This document shows, one piece after another, positions 48,879 to 60,320 of a stretch of DNA of 64,000 nt. The notes under the pieces are model-generated. The model worked only from the letters and a program-made list of their open reading frames with translations, did no database searches and had not been told where the DNA came from. Both the position numbers and the translations under genes were made by a program. This stretch comes from Lunularia cruciata. Taxonomy: Eukaryota; Streptophyta; Marchantiopsida; Lunulariales; Lunulariaceae. Every line of letters starts with the position of its first letter. Within the stretch, counting starts at the first letter, position 1. Location of the stretch: NCBI GenBank assembly GCA_948567375.1, contig OX419760.1, forward strand, positions 37,014,001-37,078,000. Reading direction: 5' to 3'.

Positions 48879-50757
48879 CCTCTTCATATCTCAATCTATT
48901 TCTACTCCAATCCGATGTCAACTTCTTCTTTGGCTTCCAAACCCGATGTTCCTTCAAGAATTTCCCCATCTTTGGGTCTACTCAATTCTACTCCTAACTC
49001 TTCTATTTCTACAATGTCTTCACTACAAACTACAATTGCACTAGTGGGTACCTTATCTAATTCTTTACCTTCACCCCACTCTTCTCTAATATCTCAAAGA
49101 ACAACTTCAAAGACACTTGCACTCCTACCTCTGCTACTTTGGGTCTTCTAACTTTTTGTAGTTCACTATGAAGTTTATCTACCTCAGTCCTAACAAGATC
49201 CAATTTGAGACACACATTGGCTCCTACTTCTAGCATTTTTCTATCTACTTGTTCTCACAGACAAATTAATAAATAGTTCAATTTTGTGTCCTTTGCCTTT
49301 GTCCTTTGCCTTGCGTGTCTACTGCACCAACAATTTCAACTCGTGCAATCTGGCTTCTTCTAGTTTACCTTCAACCTCCGTGCTCAACATCACCTTGATA
49401 TCATTTACCACCCCGGCTACGTCATTGGCTTCTCCTATGATCTTGAGCTTCTCCTTCTTCCTTTCTTCCTCCAATTCATTACAATACATTTGGAGCTTGT
49501 CCTCAAATTTAGCCTTCATTGCCTCCTTCTCCTATCAATTCATAGTAATTTGCTCTTCTGGCACTCTCAACAACCCTCACAATTGATCTTCTTCTCCATG
49601 CTTGGCTAACTCTTGCTGCTAGGCTTGATCTTTCTTAGTGTCCTTCTTGAGACCTTCCAACTCCTACTCCATTATTGCTACACTTGCCTTTGAATGTATT
49701 AGCTCTACTTGCACATCATCAATTTCTCCCTTTAGCACTACAACCAAAGTTGTCATCTCCTTTGCCTCCTTGTGACACTTCACCAAATCCTCCCTCATTA
49801 CTTCAGAGTGCTTACTCTGAAGAATCTCCTCCACCCAAAGTTCTTTGGCTTCCATCTCTAATATTGTTAGCTTGCTTTTCAACAACAAGGTTTCCGCACT
49901 CCACTTCTCTACTATTGCCAACTCATTGCACACATCAAGGTTAGCCTTCATACTCCACTCCATTGCACTTTGTATTATTGGCTCGGCCTTCATCTTCCTC
50001 TTCAAGCAACACTCCTTATGCCTTACCCCGAAGTCATGATCTTTGTACTTTCAAGGTTTCTCTATCCAAGCTCTCCTCCTCTTCCGTGATGACTTTATTG
50101 GGCCCCACCTTGGCTGCATGCACACTATTCTTCCCCCTAGTAGTTTGTGGACGTGCCAATATTCCTTAGCCTTCTTTGCCATGATTTGCTCATTGGTTCT
50201 TTGGCATTGAAAAACTATCCCCTATCATGGCCACAACACTCTAACCCCTTCTAGACTTTGGAAAATTTCACTCTCAATCGGCTTCTTGACACGCATTACT
50301 GCAAGATGACTACTCAGAAGAACAAGATATCTACTTGACATATTTGATTTCACCTTGTGAAATTGCAATTTTATAGTGCCCCAAAGTGCAGTCATTCTTT
50401 AGTCAATTTCAAAATTGACCTCCACTTCTTCTACATGTTGGTTTGTTGTCACTATCAATGTATTCTTCTCCTGCCTCCACCGTTTCCTGAAGTGTACTTT
50501 CTTGCCCAGCTTGACACGTAGACAGGTTGTTACACCATTTTTGTATTGGCCTTTGCTTCTTGGTCTGAAGATGCCCTTCTTTGGATTTGTCTCTTTGTAT
50601 TCCCATCTGAGTACTTTTGGTTCCTAACCCCAGGTCAACTTCTTTGGGTTTCCTCCAAAGACACATAAGTCGACTCTTTACTTTGTAATTTGGCTCCTTC
50701 AATACACTTCTTGTTCAAAACTTTAACAAACAAAACAAAACAAAAAATGTAGGTACC
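48205..50757 (-). mobile_element. X-family element X5, internally deleted
   Basis: 5' motif TGGTACCTACATTTTTTGTT at 50757, a leader, then directly coiled-coil coding (50005-49664: KANLDVCNELAIVEKWSAET, REDLVKCHKEAKEMTTLVVV; 49519-49319: KLEEARLHELKLLVQ), the conserved tail (about 49150-48900, SAIVVCSEDIVEIEELGVEL) and terminal repeat 48878-48205. The globular N-terminal domain is missing. It is head to head with X6, whose 5' motif starts 136 bp away. Confidence 0.65.
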
Positions 50758-50892
50758 ACATACCCCTTCCTTCAAATATGAGCATCCTTGTGAACACCAA
50801 CAGTAGGTTCTTTATACAAAGCCGGGCCCGTGGTCCAATACTTTCTAATTCTCCACCTGTTTACTCAAGTGGCAAAAGGATTGCTTTCTAGG

Positions 50893-52632
50893 TCTATGGT
50901 ACCCACATTTTTTTTGTTTTTTCTTATTTATGGAGAAGAAGTGTACAAAAAAGCTGTATTGTATGGCATTAGAAGGAGAAGAAAGGTGTCCTTGGGTTGT
51001 AACCCAAGGTAAAGTGACTTTGTGTCAGAAGACAAAGTACTCGGATTTGCCGTGTCAGACTACAACCCAAAGTAAGGAGACTTTGTCTTGGGAGTGCTCA
51101 ACCCAAGGCGAGGACAGTGTAACAACTTTCCTTTGGGGTTGGACATTCAAGAAGGTACTATGCACAAAAATGGCTGGCCTATAAATGGGAGGAAATTGAC
51201 AATGAGAGGAGCATGAAGGAAGTGTGATCTCTCGGTTCAAAGTGAAGAGAGACAAAGGAAGCATGCCACTATAAAATTTGGACTAGAGACAAAGCAATGA
51301 CAAGTAATTTTCCATTGCTGTTAAGAAGTCGTCTTGTGGGAGATTGTGGGAAGGGAAATGTAGTCAAAGATGCGCTAGTGTGTAGAGAGGAAGCCAGGAG
51401 AGTTAGTATGGGAATCAGTGGGAAGAATAGCCCCCAACCTAGAGTAGAAGAGAGAAAGATGAGAGGTGGGAAGCAGAACTCTGAATTTGTAGTGAGAAAT
51501 CATGCAATTCGAAGGTTAGATGTGATCGTGCAAATCAAAGTCTTGAGCAAGCTTCAGATCACATTCTTGGCATGGAAATGGAACATTAGCTTTCCAAGTT
51601 TCATGACTAAGATCATCAAGAGTAAGTGTCTCAATAGCTCCAAGAGAGAAGGGAAGAGAGGAAATCCGGCTTGATGGACAGAGTTGGATCGGAGGTTAGT
51701 ACTCGGACGAGAGGCGGGTGATGAGTAGAGATCCACAGTCTTGGGGAAGGGAGAAGTAGCTAAAGAAACCCAAGAGGTGAGAGATGCCTTCTCTTCAACA
51801 CGCACAAAGAATGGCTACAAGGTCAAGAACTATAAGGACCCAATGAAAAGAGGCATCATAGCAGCAATGATGGCTATCTTGAAGCCGGAGCAAACCACTT
51901 ATGTGATGAAGCATCAAGTGGTATTCTTCCACAAGATGTTTGTAGGGGAGCCAATCAATTGGGCAAAGTGATTTCATTAGTGGGTGAGATAGATGGTGCG
52001 GAACTTGCAAGACAAATCGCCTCCACACTACATTGTGCCATTTGCAGCCCTTCTATTTGGGACTGAACTTGCTGAACGCGGCAAAGAGACACAAGATGGT
52101 GTTGCACTTCCACCCTGATTTGAGAAGAGATGCTGATGCGGAGGAGCAACAATACATCTTGCAGATAAGGAGCAATGGCGAGTACTACACATAGACGAGG
52201 CAAAGTGTGTAGTTGAAGGTAAACACTCTGAAGTCAAAGAAGAGGAGTCAACAAGGCAAAGAAGAAGAAGCGGCAATGAGACCTCGGAAGACAAGGAAAG
52301 TAAACCCAAGGAGAGGATTGGTGGTAATCGTGTGATTGGAAGAGGAGTCAAAAGGAGAGGCTGAGTGCAAGGAAGAAGACTCAAACAAGGAGGAAGAACC
52401 CAAATTCACGTTGTAGAATGAGGAAACAAGCAACAAGAGTGAAGATGGAGGGGAGATGCAATTGGTACCCAAAGAGGACAAAGGAAAGATGGAAATAGAA
52501 GAAGAATGTAACCTGCACGCAAAACAAGAAGTTCCAAAGAAGGAGGAGAATAGGGTGACCATTCAACAAGGATTTTTCTCTAGAAGGAAGGCAAAGTATG
52601 AAGCAGGACCAAGTAAGGTAAGAGAAGTGGAG
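50893..52632 (+). mobile_element. X-family element X6, N-terminal half only
   Basis: 5' motif TGGTACCCACATTTTTTTTG at 50893, leader to 51296, then the N-terminal domain. It is cut at 52632 by the terminal repeat of X7, right after KAKYEAGPSKVREVE. It lies head to head with X5. No 5' terminal repeat precedes the motif. Confidence 0.7.
51297..52632 (+). pseudogene. X6 protein, N-terminal domain and acidic hinge
   Basis: 51297-51674 encodes SNFPLLLRSRLVGDCGKGN, GGKQNSEFVVRNHAIRRLDV, FLAWKWNISFPSFMTKI and stops at TGA (51672-51674), where paralogues encode Arg (CGC in X3, CGA in X8). 51741-51971 continues (EVRDAFSSTRTKNGYKVKNY, AILKPEQTTYVMKHQVVFFH). Later pieces give the Leu-rich fold end and the acidic hinge (52456-52632: KEDKGKMEIEEECNLHAKQE, ENRVTIQQGFFSRRKAKYEA). 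Function unknown; see the X3 protein. Confidence 0.6.
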
Positions 52633-53382
52633 TGTGACAACCCAGCAAATATCACTTTTGCGGTAATTGGGTAAGTAAAGTTTGTTCCCACAGAGATACG
52701 AGTCAGAAATGTCCAAATACAAAGTCAAACAATAACATGTAGTTCTTCTTGGTTGCGTCTTTAATCTCTCAGGTAGAAACCACACCCAAAAGAGAGTAAC
52801 AAGCACTAACTCGCAGTCTTGTCATGAATTAACACTCCATAATCACAACTCCATCAAATCTGTCCAAACAATCTTGATTGTGATGATTCAGGCTCTCCCA
52901 AAAATGGCACTTCACTACAAAACAACTTTGCCTTAGAATTGTGTTCCACCCCTCCACTGAAGGCACAACTTCCTCGGTTGAAATTGCTTCACATCAACTT
53001 TGCACTACACTCACAAATGCATAATACTACCAACACTACAATTCCTCTCAGATTTGTCAAGGCATTGCTTTGATTGCACTTCACTCAGGATCAAACACAC
53101 AGAATGAAGATCAAGGCTGCGGAATCCAACATCCACCAAGCACACTGACTTGCACTTCGAGTTTCTTCCAACACTCACAAACACAATTACAAAGTTGATA
53201 CTCGGAATCAAGCTCAAGCAACGAGCACTGCTTCACAACACTTCGCTTTATCTATTCTCAGAAATAATGAGCATTGAACAACATTTGACTACAAATATCA
53301 CTCTTAAGTAGTGAATCAATCGACAGTTCTAACAACTATACCGTTCTACAACAACTCTTCTAACCTGCAAAATGACAATGCA
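52633..53382 (-). repeat. X terminal repeat, copy 6
   Basis: 750 bp from TGTGACAACCCAGCAAATAT to AATGACAATGCA. Close to copy 4 over its length. It starts exactly at the truncated end of X6 and is followed by the X7 tail. Confidence 0.85.
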
Positions 53383-54535
53383 ACCTTTCATATCTGTCTA
53401 TTCAAATCTCAAATCTGTTACTACTCCGATCCAATGTCTACTTCATCCTCGGCTTTCAAACCCAAACCCGAAGTAATCTTACTTCCTACTACTCTAACCT
53501 TGGGTTTCACAACTCCTAATTCCTCCACTAATTCTAACATTTCTCTTTCCTGATATGAAATTCCTATCATAGTTAAGCCTTCTAAATCTCTATCTCCCGA
53601 CCCACTCTTCTCTAAAGTGTCAAATGTCAAATCCGAAGACACTTGCACTCCTATCTCTCTTACTTCGGGTCTAACTATTATCAATTCTTTTACTAATTCT
53701 GTTATGTCATCATCAAGAATTGTAATTGAAAGCATGAATACACTATCTACACATTCAATTTGTAACCCACTTTCCCCTAATCACTCATGTTACTAACCCA
53801 AAGACACTTACTGTTTGATCCTGCACTTCGGGTTTATTCACTACTGCTACTTCTCCTTTAATTCATGTTCCATCTTCAATTAGAACTGAAATTGAAGTCA
53901 TGGGTATCCTAACTATCTTCTTTCTCTACTTTAACTTCCTCTGATCCCTTTGGCAAAACTCCCCAAGTCACCTTCACTGCATTCCGAGGTCCAACTACCT
54001 CTGATTTAGTCATCTTCATCTTGAGGCAAAGTCTTTAGACCCGAAGTCATGTAAACCCGAAGTCCGAAGTACAAAATCCGAAGTCACATTCACCCGAAGA
54101 CACTTTGACCCGAAGTACATTTACTCCCAAAACTTTAAATGCTTGTAACTTCTTTTATAGACCTCCAAACTTTGCAATTTTGGTTGCAATGGAAAGCCCT
54201 GAACAAGACGCTTTCAACAAAATATAGCACGTTTGATTTGGAGTTGTGTTCATTGAGATATGGCCCCTGCAAGAATCCTGACCTGCAACTTCTATTTCTC
54301 CTTCAGCGTCTGCACTCCTTAACGTCTGATCCGAGTTTTTCCCTCCTCTGACACGAAGTAAGCTTCTTCGGGTCTGATCCAAACCGAGCCCTTCTTCCTC
54401 TTACATGAAATTGACTTCCTTGGGTCTGATCAAAACACAAGTTTGCATTCATTTCTTCTCCATTTGGTTTCAATTTGGTTTCAGCAGTGCATTTCTTCTT
54501 CTAAACTCGTCCAAAATGAAAAATGTGGGTACCAC
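52633..54535 (-). mobile_element. X-family element X7, heavily deleted
   Basis: 5' motif TGGTACCCACATTTTTCATT at 54535, leader, then only the conserved tail (53735-53421: VREIGVQVSSDLTFDTLEKS, MIGISYQEREMLELVEELG) and terminal repeat 53382-52633. The N-terminal domain and most of the coiled coil are gone. Six CCGAAG words cluster at 54041-54115. It lies head to head with X8. Confidence 0.65.
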
Positions 54536-54566
54536 ATGGAGAGTGGAAGTTTGGGGCGCAAAAATG

Positions 54567-56235
54567 TGCTACCTATATTTTTGTTTTTTTCTAATTATGA
54601 AGAAGAAGTGTACAAAAGAAGTCAAATTGCGCATGTATGGCCAAAGAAGGCAAAGAAAAGTGTCCTCGGGTTGTAACCCAAGGTAAAGTGACTTTGTGTT
54701 AGGAGGCAAGGTACTCAAAATTTCCCTATCAGCATACAACCCAAAGTAAGAAGACTTCATCTCGGGAGTGCTCAACCCGAGGCGAGGACAGTGTAACAAC
54801 TTTCCTTTGAGGTGAGACATTCAAGAGGGTACCATTCAAAAACTGGCAGTCATACATGTGAAGGACACTTGACAATGATAGGAGCATGCAAGAGGTGTGA
54901 TTTCTTGGTAGAAACTCAAAGTGAAGAAAGACATAGAAGGTGTGACTCTATAAAATTTGGGCTAAAGATGAAGCGATGACAAGCACTTTTCCATCCCCGT
55001 TAAGAATTCATCATGCAAGAGATCATGGGAAAGGAAGTGTAGTCATATATGTGTTGGTGTGTCAAGAGGAAGTCAAGAGAGTTAATCCAGGAATCAGTAG
55101 GAAGAATAGTCTCTAGCCCAGAGTGGAAGAGAGAAAGATGGGAGGTGGGAAGAAGAACTCCAAATTTGTAGTGAGAAATCATGCAATTCGGAGGTTAGAT
55201 TTGATTGCGAGAATCAAAGTCCTGAGAAAGCTTTGGATCACATTCTTGGCATGGAATTGGAATGTTAGCTTTCCAAGTTTCATGACTGAGATCATCCAGA
55301 GTAAGTGTCTTGATGACCTCAAAGAAGAAGGGAAGAGAGGAAATCCGGCTCGATAGACAGAGTCAGATTGGAGATTAGTACTTAGGAGAGAGGCAGACGC
55401 AAAGCATGGCGCCATGTTCTTGGAGAAGGGAGAAGTAGCCAAAGAAACCCAAGAAGTGAGGAATGCTTTCTCTTCGAAGCGCACAAAGAATGGTTACAAG
55501 GTAGAGAGTTATAAAGATCTTGTCAAGAGAGGAATTGTAAGTGCTCTAATGGCGATCTTGAAGCCAGAGAGAACAACTTATGTGATGAAGCACCAAGTGG
55601 TGTTCTTCCATAAGATGTTTGTACGAGAGCCAATAAACTAGGCAAAGTGTCTTCATCAAAGGATGAGATAGATGGTGTGGAATTTGCAAGACAAGTTGCC
55701 TCCACATTACATTGTGCCGTTTGCATCCCATTTCTATATGGGGCTGAACTTGCTCAATGCAGCGGAGCAAAACAAGATGGTGTCCCATTTTCACCTTGAC
55801 TTGCAAAGAGATGTCGATGCGGAGGAGCAGCAATACATTCTTCAAATCAGGAGTAGCGATGAGAACTACGAGCAGACGGGGTAGAGTGTGCAAGTGATGG
55901 TGAGCACTCTAAAGTTGAAGAAGAGGAGTCGACAAGGAGAAGAAGAAGAAGTAGAGACCTTGGAAAGCTAGAAAGGTGAACCCGAGGAAAGAACTAGTGG
56001 TAATCGTGTCGTCGGATGAAGAGTCGGAAGGAGAGGCGGAGTGCAAGTCTGAAGACTTGGAGAAGGAGGAAGAACCCGAGTTCATGCTATAGAGTGGGGA
56101 GATGAGTAGTGACAGCAAGGATGGAGTGGAGATGCAGTCGGTACCCAAAGAAGTTGAAGCTAAGATGGAGATAGTGGAGAAAGAAAACTTGAAACTGGAA
56201 GATGGAGTTCTAAAGTAGGAGGAAAAGAGAGTTAC
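54567..56235 (+). mobile_element. X-family unit X8, joined to gypsy gag-pol
   Basis: A diverged 5' motif (TGTGCTACCTATATTTTTGT) at about 54567, leader, N-terminal domain (55123-55356: GGGKKNSKFVVRNHAIRRLD, ITFLAWNWNVSFPSFMTEI; stop TAG 55354-55356 where paralogues have Trp; 55414-55641: EVRNAFSSKRTKNGYKVESY; 55672-55884: LPPHYIVPFASHFYMGLNLL, QYILQIRSSDENYEQTG) and a broken acidic hinge to EEKRVTI near 56235. After that the X protein is replaced by gypsy gag sequence. Confidence 0.65.
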
Positions 56236-59200
56236 AATTTAGAGGGTAGTCCGTGGTGCAACTATGGGAGAAGAGAGGTGGATCAGAATGTGGGGAGGAC
56301 TAGGAGTTATGGAAGTTATCCATATAGAAGAGACCAACCAACCAACAATTTTAATGAGAAAAATTGTTTTGGTTGTGGAGGAAGAGGTCACATCCAAAGG
56401 AATTGCTCAAATTCCACTTACCATCAAGGAAGGGGATATGAAAGAGCCAATAGAGGGAAAGAAGGAGGTAGTGAAACCCAAGTGGCTCCTAATACAAACA
56501 AAGGTAAGGGGATAGCATCTATAGATGTGGTTGAGAGCAAGTATGAGAAAGGAAAGTGCTTAAACTCCAAGAGTCTTAATTTGGAGCTTTTGGCACAAGA
56601 GAAGAAGAGAACTCATTTTGCAGAGGATGTGCACTCTTCTCAAGGATTGACTTCAAGTAAGGATACTCCTATGTCTACTAGGAGCACTCGCACCTCAACA
56701 CCATCAACAACAAAGACTCCAAGGAAGATGTTGGGGATGGAGGACTTCTTGATCTTAAAGCAACAATGGAACTACAATGTGTTGGAGGATGTTGGTAGTC
56801 ACAAGGCTAACATCACAATGGGCCAATTGATTGCTTTGAATTGTACTTTGAGAAAGTAGCTTACAGGTGGTTTGAGTTCTACAAGGAGCAAGAGGAAGAA
56901 GAAGGCAAAAGCTCCAGTATCAATGGGGGTGGTGGATGTTAAGCCAACACCATGGGAGGCTTGTGAATATACCTACAAGATTGATGTGAGAGTGAATGGT
57001 CACAACACAAGGATGCATTGGTTGATGGAGGATCAGTGGTGAATGCCATATCAGAAAGGTTGATGAAGAAGTTGGGTATGATACCCTCAAGACCTTCAAC
57101 ATTTGTAGTAAGCATGGCAAACAAACAACAAGTTTGACCAATAGGGGTGATGGATAAGGTGGTTGTTTCAATTATGGGAGTTCAAAATCTCATGACTTTC
57201 CAAGTCTTGAAGGATTCAAGCTAAACTTACTTCTTGGGAGGCCAGGGTTGAGAGCAGCACTTGCAATTGATCAATGGCACAAAGGGTACTTGAGGATTGG
57301 GCCATCAAACCATAGAGTCACGGCTCCTATAACTAACACCACCAACACTTCACATTTAGATACACCATCTTTTGATTATTGGGAATCAGATTTTGAAGAA
57401 GGAACTTCAGGTGTGGACACAAGCATGGAAGAGGAGACTTCCACAAAGAAGGATGAATCTGAATTGGATTCAGATGTATATCTCCTATGTGCAATGGATT
57501 TTGCACCTAAGCCAGAGGTTTTGAAGGACCCAGATAAATCACCATTGACACTTTAGGAGGTAAAGAGAAGATTAGCTACCCTCAAGTATGGCCCAAATGT
57601 TACCAAGGAGCAGAAGGTGAGATTTGAGGAGATTTTTTGCAAGTTCATCCATGTGTTTGCTTTCATTTACAAGGATTTGAAGGAAGTCACCTTGGAGGAG
57701 CACAAGATAGAGGTGGAGTCACATACAAGACCAATCCGCCAAAAGCAACATTGCATTAGCCTACCAATATCTTTGGTTGTGAAGGAGGAGATTGATAAGC
57801 TCAAGGAGGCTGGATTTATCTTTGAGGTGGAGAATTCAGAATGGGTGTCTCTAGTTGTCATTGTGAAGAAAAAGAATGGCAAGCTTTGAGTATGTGTGGA
57901 TTACAAGAAGCTGAACGTTTTACCAAGAAGGACCACTATCCATGCCATTCATTGATGAGATCTTGGAGGAAGTTGAAGGTCATGAGAGGTATAGTTTTGG
58001 AGATGGTTATAGTGGATATAACCAAATCAAGATTGCACCAAAGCATCAACAACTCACCACACCTTGAGGGACTTATGCTTTCAATGTCATGCCTTTTGGG
58101 CTTTGCAATGCTCTAGCCACATTCCAATGGTTCATGAACAAGGTATTTGAACCTTTCATTGGGAAATTTGTGAGAGACTTCATTCATGACTTTTGTGTCT
58201 ATGGGAGCAAGGAGGAGCACTTTGAGCACCTAATCAAGGTCTTGCAATGCTTGGATGAGGCAAATGCATCACACAACTCAAAGAAATGTATTTTTGGATG
58301 TGAAGAAGGTCTACTTTTGGAGCACATCATCTCCAAGGATGGAATAGCAGTTGATCTTGAGAAGATGAGGAAAATCTCATGCCTTCCATTCCCTTCAAGC
58401 TTGACAAAGTTACGCCAATTCTTGGGGATGGTTGGATACTATAAGAGGTTCATCTTCTCATTTTCCAACAAGGCTTATGCATTGGCCATCTACATGAAGA
58501 AGGGTGTAGATTACATGGTGATTTTAGAAGACAAGGAGGCTCTCAAAGCTTTTGAGGAGCTCAAGAAATCCCTTGTTGTAGCTCAAATTCTTGCTAAACA
58601 TGATTGGAGTAAGCCTTTCATCCTCTACACTGATGCTTCTAATGTAGCTATAGGATGCAGTCTTAGTCAATTAGACCAAGATGGGCATGATCATCCAATA
58701 GCTTATGCTAGTGGGCAGATGGTTTTAGCAAAAAAGAACTACTCTATCATAGAGAGAGAAGGGTTGGCAATTATCTTTGGTCTCAAGAAGTTTAGACACT
58801 ACTTGGTTGGAGGGAAAGCCACCATTGTCATGGATCACAAGGCTTTGAAGTACATCTTTAACAAGCCTTATGTTGAAGGGAGACTAGCAAGGTGGATGAT
58901 AATGTTGTCAGAGTATGACTACAACATTGAGGATAGGCCAAGAAAGAAACATGCAAATGCTGATTTGTTATCTAGAGCCTATGATCATGATGGAGATGAG
59001 CCAATGGATGATTCCTTCCCGGATGAGGAGCTCATGACAATCTCAGTCACTCAAGAGGTTCCAATGGAGTACAAGGAGATTGTGGATTTTGTGATAAGAG
59101 GTAACTATCCAAAAGAGATGCATACTAGGGAGAGGAAGGTCCTTGCAGCAAGATCTAGACCTTACACAATGGTGGAGGATATTCTTTTTCACCAAGGATC

Positions 59201-59753
59201 AGATTGTCTACTTTGAAGAGTAGTGGGTAAGGAAGAGTCTATCCTACTTATCAAGGAGTTTCATGAAGGTTTAGTGTGTGGAGAACACTTTGCAAGAAAA
59301 GGTGAATGCTTCCAAGATTTTAGATGCAGGTTACCATTGGAGAGGGATTTTCAAGGATTGTCTTGATTATTGCAAAACTTGTCATGTTTGTCAAGCTTAT
59401 GCTAGAAAGTCTACATCCACTCCACCACTTAGATCAATTCCATTGCTAGGACCTTTTTAGAAGTGGGGAGTTGATTTTGTAGGTCCTCTCAATAGAAACC
59501 CAAGGAACAATTGGTATATTGTGGTAGTTACTGATTATCTTACCAAGTGGGTTGAGGCTAGACCATTGCGTGACAAGAATGAAGAAGTTGGTAAATTTCT
59601 TTATGAATGCATTATCACTAAGTTTGGATGCCCTTTGGAGTTGGTTTTTGATAGAGGAGAAGAGTTTATGGGAAGCATTACTACAGCCATGTTACAACAT
59701 TTCTCTATCACACATAGAGTAACAACATCCTATAAGCCCAATTCCAATGGCTT
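56236..59753 (+). pseudogene. Ty3/gypsy gag (zinc knuckle)-protease-RT-RNase H-integrase
   Basis: 56278-56859: zinc knuckle CFGCGGRGHIQRNC and a Ser/Thr-rich linker. About 57020-57250: aspartic protease (VDGGSVVNAISERLMKKLG, with frameshifts), then GRPGLRAALAIDQWHKGYLR. 57617-57889: RT start (EEIDKLKEAGFIFEV, WVSLVVIVKKKNGKL), ending at a TGA where the family has Arg. 57890-58088: broken. 58089-59216 (375 codons open): RT MPFGLCNALATFQWFMNKVF, the catalytic box read as FIHD, thumb LGMVGYYKRFI, and RNase H with TDASNVAIG, IEREGLAIIF, VMDHKALKYI and HANADLLSRA. 59278-59787: integrase CKTCHVCQ, stop at 59458-59460, then GVDFVGPL, VTDYLTKWVEARPL, LVFDRGEEFMG and YKPNSNGL. The third DDE residue is lost because an X terminal repeat begins at 59754. 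Non-functional. Confidence 0.92.
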
Positions 59754-60320
59754 GTGTGACAACTTGGAAAATGTCACTTTGTGGTAATTAGGTAAGTTAA
59801 GTTAGTTCCCGTAGAGATAAAAATCAGAATTGGTCAAATATAAAGTCAAATAGTAACATGTAGTTCTTCTTGAGTTCTTCTTTAGTCTCTCAAGTAGAAA
59901 CCACACCCAGAAGAGAGTAACAAGCACTGACTCGTAGTCTTGTCACAGATTAACACTTCTTAATCACAACTCCATCAAATCTTTCCAAACAATCTTGATT
60001 GTGATGATTTAGGCTTTCCCAAAAATGGCACTTCACTGCAAAAAAGTTTCACCTCAAAATTGTGTTCCACCCCTCCATTGAAGCCACAAATTTCTCAATC
60101 AAAATTGATTCACATCAACACTACGCTGCACTCACAAATGCAAAATACTACCAACACTACAATTCCTATCAGATCTGTCAAGGTATTGTTTCGATTGCAC
60201 TTCACTCAAGATCAAACACAGAATGAAGATCAAGGCTGCGGAATCCAACATCCAACAAACACATTGATTTGCACTTTGAAATTCTCCCAACACTCACAAA
60301 CACAATCACAATGTTGATAT
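59754..60320 (-). repeat. X terminal repeat, copy 7, truncated by element B
   Basis: Plus strand TGTGACAACTTGGAAAATGT, AGTTCTTCTTGAGTTCTTC, CAAACACAGAATGAAGATCA, ending at about CAATGTTGATAT. The last ~180 bp present in other copies are missing, and the terminal TGTTGTGCG of element B follows. Confidence 0.8.
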
